Below are positions 55,727 through 64,000 of a stretch of DNA of 64,000 nt, one piece after another. Every line of letters starts with the position of its first letter. Positions within the stretch are counted from its first letter, which is position 1. The DNA is from Pyricularia pennisetigena (lineage: Eukaryota; Ascomycota; Sordariomycetes; Magnaporthales; Pyriculariaceae): positions 7,730,032 to 7,794,031 of the forward strand of contig NC_043741.1 of NCBI RefSeq assembly GCF_004337985.1, in the 5' to 3' direction. The notes below the pieces were generated by a model. It was not told where the DNA came from and did not search any database. It saw only the letters and a program-made list of their open reading frames with translations. A program made the position numbers and the translations under genes.

Positions 55727-57249
55727 ATGCATTCGGCCACGGCCCTCACAGCACTGGCAACGCTCGCCAGCAGCGCCTTGGCCGAGACCATTCACGGCGT
55801 CGTGGTCTACAGCCGACATGGCGACCGTGAGCACACCACTTTTTTCAGTCGAACTGATACCGAGTTCACCCTGCTCACAACCATGAAAACACAGGCACCA
55901 CCAAACACTACGGCTCCCAGATGCTGACGGACTTGGGCGCCCAGCAAAACTTCCAGGTCGGCAGCGCCTACCGCAGCCGATACCTGACCCCGGGCTCTCC
56001 GCAGCACATTGCCGGCATCTCTACGGACAAGTACGTGCCCGGGCAGGTCTACGCCAGCGCCCCCGACCAGAGCATCCTCCTCGACACGGCCACGGCGTTC
56101 CTGCAGGGCCTGTACCCGCCACTGGTCGGGCGCGTCGACGACTCGGTGGCCAGCGCGACGCTCAAAAACGGCAGCAGGAGCGTGGCGCCGCTCGGCGGCT
56201 ACCAGTACGTGGTGCTGCACGGCAAGAGCGCCGACTCGCCCGACGCCGTCTGGATCAAGGGCGACGACGGCTGCCCGACCAACGCGGCGGCCGCCAAGTC
56301 CTTCTTCCAGAGCGAGCAGTTTGCCCAGACGGACCGCGCCACGAGGGGATTTTACGCCAGGTTCTACGACGTGCTGGCCGGCGGCGTCCACGACCTGAAG
56401 CGCGACGACATGACGTACCGCAACGCCTACGACATCTTCGACCTGGTCAACGTGGCGCGCATCCACAACGCCTCGTCGCCCGCCCGCAACGTCTCGGACC
56501 CGGACCTGCTACAGCTGCGCACCCTGGCCGACTCGGCCGAGTTCGGCTACAACTTCAACGCGTCGCAGCCCTCGCGCAACATCCACGGCCGCACCCTGGC
56601 CGCGGGCCTGCTGCGCCAGCTCAGCCAGACAGTCGCCACCAAGGCCGCGCTCAAGTTCTCGCTGCTGGCCGGCAGCTACGACACGTTCCAGTCCTTCTTC
56701 GGCACCGCCGGTCTGACCGGCCTCTCGGACGACTTCTTCGGCCTGCCGGACTACGCCTCCACCATGGCGTTTGAGCTGTTCAGCAACGGCGACGGCAACG
56801 AGGACGACGACGACGACCCGGCTGCTCCCTTGCCCGCGGACGAGTCGCTGCGCGTGCGCTTCCTCTTCCGCAACGGCACCGACGGCGCCTTTGACGCCTT
56901 CCCGCTGTTCGGGTCCGGCGAGGAGTCGCTGTCCTGGCCGCACTTCGCCCGCGAGATGGAGAGCCGCTCCATCGCCACGACCGCCGAGTGGTGCGGCGCC
57001 TGCGAGAGCAAAATGTCCTTTTGTGCCGCGTTCAACGGCGACGGCGGCAGTGTTGCCTCGGGCTCGCGGGCCGGCGGCTGGTCGGGCATGTCCAACGCCG
57101 TGGCCGGCGTCGTTGGGGCGTTGGTCGCGCTCGCCGTCGCGGGCTTGGTCGGCGGCGTGGTGTTTTTGGTTTCGAGGAGGCGCAGGTCCAAGACGGTGGT
57201 TACCGAGGTGCGCAGTGACAAGGTGAGCGAAAAGGGTTCCGTGGTTTGA
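55727..57249 (+). CDS. Histidine acid phosphatase-family protein, secreted and membrane-anchored, 2 exons, 484 aa
   Basis: Exon 1 55727-55826, intron 55827-55894 (68 bp, GTGAGC..ACAG), exon 2 55895-57249, total 485 codons. The splice restores YSRHGDRTTKHYG. A signal peptide occupies about residues 1-19 (cut after SSALA). The nucleophile motif RHGxR is RHGDR at residues 30-34. The usual proton-donor pair His-Asp is expected where the sequence reads LLAGSYDTFQSFFG, so the His appears to be Tyr. A Cys pair (WCGAC) lies at about 420. The C-terminal TM segment is at about 440-465 (VAGVVGALVALAVAGLVGGVVFLV), followed by a basic tail (SRRRRSK). It is probably a plasma-membrane or wall protein. Activity as a phosphatase is uncertain given the changed motif. 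N-glycosylation sites are frequent (NGS, NAS, NVS, NGT). Confidence 0.85.
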
Positions 57250-57429
57250 AAAACTTCATGATAGGCACAAAAAACAAACCCGTAGGTCGAGATTTTGAAG
57301 TTGAAAAAAATGGTATTGAAAATTGTTGTAATAACACTAGATATTACCACAAGGATTATACAAAGGAGAATGTCGTCAATATCCCCGGTATCCCCGGTCC
57401 CAGTTTCATTCTATTCTAAGAACATGTTT

Positions 57430-57431
<2 letters not shown>

Positions 57432-57461
<30 letters not shown>
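57432..57461. repeat. T30 homopolymer between convergent genes
   Basis: Thirty T in a row between the 3' ends of the phosphatase and the MscS gene. Confidence 0.9.
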
Positions 57462-57462
<1 letters not shown>

Positions 57463-57510
57463 GTCTTGTTTCATTTTATACTCGACCTCTTTTCTCATCA
57501 AAACAATACT

Positions 57511-60189
57511 TCACACCATCCTCTCCGCGCTACTAAGCTTGGAGGCACTCGCTCCAGGCGGCGGCGGGCTGGGGCTGCCCACGATGGGCCTCTCCTCGCC
57601 CTCGCCGACGTCGCGCTCCTGTATGGCCTCGCGCCGCGACCAGAACCTCCGCGACGGGTGCTGGCCGAGGCTGTGGAGGCTGCCGCGCGTGGTGGTGCGC
57701 TCGATGCCCGGCGACGAGGGCGAGTGCACCGCCGGCTGGATGGTGTGCTCCGCCGCCCGGATGCTCTGCAGGCGTGCGAGCTGCGCGCTCGTGTCGTGCC
57801 GGCGGCTCCCGTAGACGTCCTGGAACATGTCCGGCCCGTGGTCTATCACCACCGACGGGCCGCGGCGGCGCCGGACCGACGTAGTCGACTGCGAGGCCCC
57901 GGTGGACACGCCCGTCGACTGCTGCTGCTGTTGTTGTTGTTGTTGTTGGTGCTGCTGCTGCAGCTGCTGCTGGCGTTCTTGGTCCGCCGTGTGGATGCTC
58001 AGGGATGGGAACGGTACGACGGGGCTGGTGGCCGTGCCGTCCTGGCTCGGCTGGCTCTGCGGCTGCTCCGGCCGCGGCGTGACGTAGGTGGTGGCTGGCT
58101 CAAACGCCGGCGGCGGGACGCTGGTCCAGTAGAAGGGCAGGTCCCTGGTGCCTCCGGGCTGCTGCTTCCTCGGGCCCTCGATGCCCAGCAGTGCCATCTG
58201 GCGCATCAGCTCGCCGGCGAAGCGGTTGTGGCGCTGCAGGCGCAGCAGCTCGTTTTGGAAGCTGGACTTGTGGAAGAAGACGAAGCTGAGCGTGACCGAG
58301 TACACCTCGTCGATGGTGCTGACCTCGGTGATGATGCGGGGCCCGTAGTCGCGCTTGTTCTCCAGCACAAAGTCGGTCATGCGGTCGCGCAGCTCCTCGA
58401 TGACCTCGTTGGTGGTACCGAACCGGACCTTGAGCACGATCGGGTCCGCGAGGCCGTTGGACCGCCGCTGGTTGAGGATGAAGAGGTTGTTGAGCAGCGA
58501 GTTGGGCGCCTGCACGACGTGGCCCTGCATCTTCTTGAACTCGGTGTAGAGCAGCGAGATCTCCTGGACGTAGTAGTCGTCACCCGTCATCATGTCGCCG
58601 GTGTTGCCGTACACGCGCACGCGGTCTCCGACGTCGAACGGGTGCTTGACAAAGACGAAGATGATGGACTGGAGGAACTCCTGCGCCGTCGCCTGCAGCA
58701 TCCACGCCAGACCCAGAACCGTGGTTCCTGCCGACCCTAGAGCAGCCGCAGCGGAGCCCGAGATGATGGAGACAAAGACGATGATGGCAATGACCAGGAC
58801 GATAAACATAAAGACCTTGTCGAGCTTCTTGATGACCGAGTCCAGATCCTTGAGGGACGCAGCAATGGCCTTCTTCTCGAGGTGGATCTCGTTGCAGACC
58901 AGCTCCAGCTCCTGCATCGACACGTCGCCGTTGAGATCCTTGTCAAAGACGCCCAGACACGCCTCGGCGTCTTCGGTGTTATCAAAGACCTTTTGGAAGT
59001 CCTCGAGCGTCAGGGTCTCGTTTCCGGGCGTGACAAAAGTCCGGAAGATCATCCTGCCCAGCGTGAAGCTGGTAGGAGTCGAACGCAGCAGCTCCGCCAC
59101 CACCTTTTGCGGGTGGTTCTCGTCCAGGATCTTGCGGCCGGTAAAGTCGCCGGCGACCCTGTTGGCGACGTTGCCGACGCGGGTGAAGGCGTCTCGGGCG
59201 TTCCGCTGCAGCGCCTGCATGGGCGTCCTCGCCCCGGTCGCAGGGCTCTGGCCGTTGGGGCTCCACTCCTCCTCCTGCTCGATCATGGTGCGCGAGTACG
59301 TGTAGAGCGAGACCAGGTACAGTATGTCCCGCTTGTTGGCCTCGATGCGGTAGGCATACGTGCGGCGGTGGAACGAGTTGGCGATCCACTGGATCAAGAT
59401 CTTTTCGATAAAGTTGAGCGCCGCCAGCACAAAGAGCGCAATGATGACCTTGAAAACCACGTCGATCCACGAGACAAAAGGCTTGTCCCTCGGTCTGCCC
59501 ATGTCCAGGGTCGGCCCATACGAAACGAGCACCGCCAGCATCCAAATGAACAAGGCCGTGTGCAGCTCGAGGCCTCTGCCGACATCAAGCCACTTCTTGT
59601 GGTTGTTGGAGCCGACCAGCTTGGCGCACCACTTGAACAGATACGGCATGATGGCGCACAGGAACCGCGAAGCCCAGAGTGTGCCCCATAGGATCTGGAG
59701 CCAGATGCCGAACCAGTAGAGCTCCACGCCTCCCTCACCTCCCACGCGCGGCTGTCTCTCATCCTCCAACGCGAGCCTGTCGATGAGGATGGGAGCCAAC
59801 AGGATCGCGGCCACAGGCATCCAGTAGACAAGGTAACGGATCACGCGAGGAAACTTTTTAATCTTGAGCCACGCCTTGGTGGCCAGCGTCGGTGGCTCCT
59901 GGTTCTGAACCGGGCCGGCATGCTGCTCCTTCTCGTCAATCTGCTCGTTGAATGCGTCTTCTGGTATCGGTGATGGTGCCCGGCGCCGGTTATGTATCGA
60001 AGTCCTTGAGTGAGACTCTTGCTCATGCGTCGTAACGAGCCTCTCGGCCCGGAGAAGTTCGAGGTCATCTGTCAGACGGCTCGTGTATTCCCTTGATTCA
60101 TCCTCGTGAAGGGTAGCTTGGTCAGGAGCTAGCCGGTCAGGGTCCGGCATCTTTTCATTGTAGGTGTTGTGTCTATCTGGTGTGGTCAT
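57511..60189 (-). CDS. MscS-type mechanosensitive channel with EF hand, 892 aa
   Basis: Related to S. pombe Msy1/Msy2 (ER or vacuolar membrane, calcium control under osmotic stress). Single exon from the ATG at 60189. N-terminal cytosolic tail of about 105 residues. TM segments at about 108-128, 155-185, 212-232 (LHTALFIWMLAVLVSYGPTL), 245-280 and 470-540. An EF hand at about 408-425 has loop DKDLNGDVSMQE with all coordinating positions plausible. The MscS pore helix and beta domain are at about 480-600 (GSAAAALGSAGTTVLGLAWMLQATAQEF, FVFVKHPFDVGDRVRV, LYTEFKKMQGHVVQAPNSLL). The C-terminal 190 residues are disordered, with a Gln-rich tract (coded near 57925-57965) and a Pro-rich part. Convergent with the phosphatase. 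Confidence 0.93.
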   Translation of the reverse strand: MTTPDRHNTYNEKMPDPDRLAPDQATLHEDESREYTSRLTDDLELLRAERLVTTHEQESHSRTSIHNRRRAPSPIPEDAFNEQIDEKEQHAGPVQNQEPPTLATKAWLKIKKFPRVIRYLVYWMPVAAILLAPILIDRLALEDERQPRVGGEGGVELYWFGIWLQILWGTLWASRFLCAIMPYLFKWCAKLVGSNNHKKWLDVGRGLELHTALFIWMLAVLVSYGPTLDMGRPRDKPFVSWIDVVFKVIIALFVLAALNFIEKILIQWIANSFHRRTYAYRIEANKRDILYLVSLYTYSRTMIEQEEEWSPNGQSPATGARTPMQALQRNARDAFTRVGNVANRVAGDFTGRKILDENHPQKVVAELLRSTPTSFTLGRMIFRTFVTPGNETLTLEDFQKVFDNTEDAEACLGVFDKDLNGDVSMQELELVCNEIHLEKKAIAASLKDLDSVIKKLDKVFMFIVLVIAIIVFVSIISGSAAAALGSAGTTVLGLAWMLQATAQEFLQSIIFVFVKHPFDVGDRVRVYGNTGDMMTGDDYYVQEISLLYTEFKKMQGHVVQAPNSLLNNLFILNQRRSNGLADPIVLKVRFGTTNEVIEELRDRMTDFVLENKRDYGPRIITEVSTIDEVYSVTLSFVFFHKSSFQNELLRLQRHNRFAGELMRQMALLGIEGPRKQQPGGTRDLPFYWTSVPPPAFEPATTYVTPRPEQPQSQPSQDGTATSPVVPFPSLSIHTADQERQQQLQQQHQQQQQQQQQQSTGVSTGASQSTTSVRRRRGPSVVIDHGPDMFQDVYGSRRHDTSAQLARLQSIRAAEHTIQPAVHSPSSPGIERTTTRGSLHSLGQHPSRRFWSRREAIQERDVGEGEERPIVGSPSPPPPGASASKLSSAERMV

Positions 60190-63100
60190 TGTTGCCAGCT
60201 GTCGGTGGGATAACCCATCCGTTCAAGTCGTCTTGAAGTGAGTGATTGGTGAGGAATAAATCACACCAAACGCGATGAGGGGCACAACAAACGCGTTGTA
60301 CCCAAGACCGTCAGCAAGAAAAAAAAAATCTGGAGAGCCGAGGATATGGAGCCACTCCAGGTTGTTTATCTAGGCACCGCAGTTCTGGACGTAAGCAGGT
60401 CCAGGTAGTTGCTCAGTAATAGCCTCTCAGTCGTCGAAAATGGCGAGGTCGACAATAAAAAGCCAGATTCTGGGTTGCCAGGAGCTGATACCCCTTTGCG
60501 TCATAAAAAAAAAGGGAAAAAAGAAGACCAAAGTCTGGATAACTCGATCGATTACTAAAAAAGACTGAAAATCAACAGAAAACAGAGCGAAGTAGTGCAA
60601 GCTAAACCTTGCAGGGACGGATCTTGACAACAAAACGAGTGACAGTTCTGATCAGCGATCAGAAAGGATCAAGCCGGATAAGTCGGATAAAAAATATAAG
60701 AACAGTCGAGACAAACGCCAACCGGTAACTTTACCAGAACGCGCAATCGAAAATGGAGAAAAAGGAGGTACAGCAAAGCGCTTTATCAGCTTGGATGCAG
60801 ATCCTTTCCAAGTACTCAGTTTCCAATACCGTGTCTCTCACGTTGTGATCCAGATATCTCCTGCATTCCCAGTGGAGAATGGGTGACCAAGATGGCGAGG
60901 GCCAGGTCAGAAACCAGGGAAAAGATTTGTGGTTCCTCCGTCTTGTCATTATCAATTGGCGGTTGAACTTGCAGCTGAGTTTGCTGACTATGGCCCTGTT
61001 TGCCCTCTTCCAAGGCAAAAACTGCCGTCCCAAGGGCCTTGGACCCACGTCATCTTGTTGTCCGTCTTGGGTTTTTTTTTCTTTGTTTCTTACCTTTGCA
61101 CTCTGCCATATCTTTTTACCCCTTGACCAAGCATTTAGATGCAACGCAGGCGCGCTCCAGAAAGGCTAGGCGTGTGTTGTCCTATGCAGTAGGTTCACAA
61201 AAAAAAGAAAAGAGTAAATGGGGTTTTCATCTTCAGCCCAAACTCGCACCGTGAAACGGACGCGTACTGTATGTACAGCACAAGCCCTAAACACAAGCGT
61301 TGGACCAACGATGCAAGGAATCGAAACGTATCGGACCGAGTGGGAACAAGGAGACACGAAAAAAAAGAATAAAGTCAATTAGCAAGCTGGCCAAGCAAAG
61401 TGAATTATGATGGATGAATTCCTACGGAGTTCTTTGGGAGCAAGACTGTATAAACAGCACAGTATAGTCCATTACAGTACTCCATCCATCCTTGCGCCTT
61501 CGCCTTCATAACCAATCCGTGGGGGTTGTCTGTCGCCTTACCGAAATTTCGCACGATTGGACCCAATGGTGGGGGCGTTAATTTCGTCATCAGTGGACCG
61601 GCCCCTTTTTCCTAGGCGGCTTGGCATCGAAAAGCCACAGATTGCCGCGGGCCTGGGCGGCTGTCTGTCCGTCCACCGGCAAATGGCCCTCGCTTGCCCT
61701 GCCATCGCTTCCCAAATATTGCCTCTGTCTGGACCAGGAACCATAATCCGGATGCCCTGGAATTAACTGAGGCGAAGCAGCTGCATGCAATATCGACAAG
61801 ACCAAAACCCTGACCGAAAACGCAAATGTCCAAGGGAACCGGTCAATTGGTTCCTGATTTACCGTTTCCAAACACGAATGCCTATCCAAAGTTTCAACTG
61901 ACAACAACCAGTCAAATCTTGTTTCCCTGCCTGTCTATCGGCTAGCCACTGGCCTGTTGGGACGGGGAAGCTCCGATGCGCCGCTAAAACCCCCCGTGCA
62001 AGTAGTGCTGCAGAGATGGATATCTTGGTCAAAGTCAAGAGTCAAGAGTCAAAGTCAAAGGATCGTCTCTGCCCCCTCTCAGGTCGTTCAATTTAGCAAC
62101 ATGCGGTGATTTACTGTAACAAACTATAAGCAGGCCAAGCGCCCCAAGCATAACAAAATAGGCCATATCTAATCACGCCGTGTCATGTAATCGCTGCAAA
62201 CCAGTCAGGAATCGTACGTCGCAAACTTCCAAGCCGCCGGCACAGCCGCCAAAAATAAAAGTCACCACCCACAAATAATTCAATCCCCGAGCCGTCGTCT
62301 CCGGGGCTCGTCAACAATATCCCTTGGCCACAAAAAGGGAAAAGCATGGTCAACACCGTGACAATATCTCGTGTCCCGCCATCCCCGAGACCAGTATTTG
62401 CATCTTCCCACCCGTGTTAGAGCAAGCGAGCGGAGCCGGGGCCACACCCGGAAAGAATAATTTACTGGGTAGGTCTCTCGGGTCTGGACCACGGTAATCG
62501 CACGCCCCTATAGGCTATTTTTGGTTTTAGCCCGGGTTGCAGACTCGGATTCCAGAACGTCAATCACCAGTCCTCAGGATATCAAAAGTAAACCAGGGAC
62601 CATCCTCGGCCGTCTTGCCCACCTTTTTATTTGTCCTATCAACTTTTCCGACAGGCTTCCCATGGCCCCAGACAGTGAACAAGGTTGAGACGGACAAGAC
62701 TGACTACCCACCCACCCAGTGCCAACACTGACCAGTGGTCGGTGCGAGGCTCAGCACCAATGCCACTCTCAAAATAAGGGGTTCTTATGCAACTATGCCG
62801 ACGCCCTTCTCAGAATAATGCACATACCGGTACTACTATAATACCTTGGGTACTTCAGTAGATACTTCGACCCTACAAATCACATGCTGTTATCAATCAA
62901 CGTGTTAACGTTGACCTTACTGGGTAGATATGGTCAACTATGTGTCAGTGACCCACCGTTCGAAGTTAGCGCCGTTGACAGCTCGGCTCTACAAACCATG
63001 ACGTCGCTCAGATTTACTATGAGCCCTGTACGTCTATTAGTCGTTTCCAGTTACGACATGCAGAAACGCGGTCAAGAGGCAATCGAATCAGTCTTTTGTG

Positions 63101-63342
63101 TGTAATCTTTGTTTTTTTTTTCTCCGTTGTGCTTTTCCTATCCACAACGCCTCAGTCGCAGTTTGGCCTAGATTAAGCTTGATCCCGGTCACACACTTGG
63201 CCCCTTGTACTTGACCAATGAGGCTGCGCGCTGCCCTTATCTCAGGTAACGCAGATGCAACCAAGTGCTGATCCAAGCCTAGCCGCCGCTACAATCACCA
63301 TCAAACCGAGTGCACCCAGCTGCAACCACCCCTCGACGAATC
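60190..63342. other. Long intergenic stretch, 3.2 kb, no gene recognised
   Basis: Short frames on both strands lack domains and start contexts. Small direct repeats AGTCAAAGTCA occur at about 62031-62060. I see no RNA gene or transposon. Confidence 0.55.
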
Positions 63343-64000
63343 TTACTTTCTTAACTCCAGATACTTGGTAGCCGTCTCCCATGTTCCTTTGGCAGCAGCG
63401 CTGAGCTCCTTGTCAGGGAGCGTCTTCAGGGCACCAGCAATCGCCTCAAAGAACGCATAGAAGATGCCCATGTCTTCTTCAAAGTCCGTAGAGTGCGGCA
63501 CGTATTCTGCTGGGAATGTCTCCATGCGCTGGCGCCGCACCTCAGGCGGTTCACCTACTTGCACCTCGTCCAGCAGTGTTTTGACCGCAATACCAAATGC
63601 AATGTCGGGATTTTGTGTGAACGGGAGGCTATAATGTGCATCAAATCAGTGACCGCCGAATTGCCAACATGTTCTACCCTTCAAGGACTTACCGGTTGCC
63701 AATCTCCCATGAATCATCCCTCTCACGCTTCGCCTGTGCATACATAAACATCGATGCAACAATCGCCTCGACAAGGTCACGGTCTGCCTCCCTGACCGTG
63801 GACGCCAGCGAGCGGAACACAAGCAAACTCTTGTTCAAAGGTCCCGTGTATCCAGTTGGGGCGTGGCGCAACTTGAGCAATGTCGCAACGCGGCTCAAAA
63901 GTAGTAGACTGCCCTTGTCATCCTCTGATCCGTTCAACGGCAGACCGTGGGACTCATCCTGGGGCGCCTTGGTGTGAAGTACACCAAACCTGATCATCTC
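63343..64000 (-). CDS. 3' part of an unidentified gene, continues past or starts at the window edge
   Basis: Exons 64000-63693 (at least) and 63628-63343, separated by a 64-bp intron (63692-63629, GTAAGT..TATAG). The join reads DSWEIGNR then LPFTQNPDIAFGIAVKTL. An ATG at 63997 opens the first exon, but the real start may lie outside. The protein is soluble-looking and helix-rich (SLLLLSRVATLLKLRHAP, DRDLVEAIVASMFMYAQAKRE, GIFYAFFEAIAGALKTLPD), with no domain I recognise. It ends ATKYLELRK. Confidence 0.7.

Noticed and set aside
57295..58740. Plus-strand frame of 481 codons opposite the MscS gene
   Set aside because: It starts before a T30 run and reads the antisense of the channel's C-terminal region. 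No domain is present.
62031..62060. Short AGTCAAAGTCA direct repeats
   Set aside because: Too short and few to be more than a local simple repeat.

Overview
The window looks like a contig piece from a filamentous ascomycete (Pezizomycotina). The genes have short 50-280 bp introns with GT..AG ends and fungal families: a Zn2Cys6 regulator, Ies1, Pom34, an EF-hand MscS channel and a histidine acid phosphatase. It also has a sharply bounded AT-rich block whose transposons carry almost only C/T and G/A changes, the mark of repeat-induced point mutation (RIP). A Fot1/pogo transposon of 1,858 bp with 42-bp inverted ends and a 535-codon transposase resembles, from memory, Pot2 of Magnaporthe. A Sordariomycete, perhaps in or near Magnaporthales, is therefore the best guess. 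This is inference, not proof.

Positions 1-19,700 are a nested pile of dead mobile elements. From left to right they are: a chromodomain-type Ty3/gypsy pol; an inverted LTR of copia family A (2760-5238) split by a 1.8-kb non-autonomous DNA transposon with 9-bp target duplications; a heavily mutated copia family B; a structurally complete copia family A element (7462-13629, two 657-bp LTRs, perfect 5-bp duplication AAGGA) inserted in copia B; the rest of copia B; an unresolved AT-rich stretch; and a terminal-repeat unit beginning TGTTGCAG and ending CTGCAACA, split by a second, oppositely oriented copy of the 1.8-kb transposon (17695-19558, perfect 9-bp duplication). The RIP-like signal fades inside that last unit, which marks the edge of the island.

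From 20 kb to the end the DNA is ordinary GC-balanced gene space. In order: L-rhamnonate dehydratase (-), the intact Pot2-like transposon (+), PI-specific phospholipase C (-), a Zn2Cys6 transcription factor (+), an Arg/Ser/Asp-rich basic protein (-), Ino80 subunit Ies1 (-), a 2-oxoglutarate/Fe(II) oxygenase (+), a Yor1-type ABCC transporter (+), nucleoporin Pom34 (-), an AMP-binding-fold protein without the usual catalytic motifs (+), a multi-pass membrane protein (-), an ABHD12/Bem46-like hydrolase (+), a membrane-anchored histidine acid phosphatase relative (+), an EF-hand MscS channel (-), and the 3' part of an unidentified gene (-). The genes do not form a pathway cluster. PLC and the EF-hand channel both relate to calcium signalling, and the 2OG oxygenase lies upstream of the transporter, but nothing ties them together functionally.

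The least familiar material is in the repeat island: the 1.8-kb transposon family with GC-rich caps and iterated palindromic boxes, and the tRNA-like segment carried inside the copia A LTR. No complete new multi-gene system was seen.
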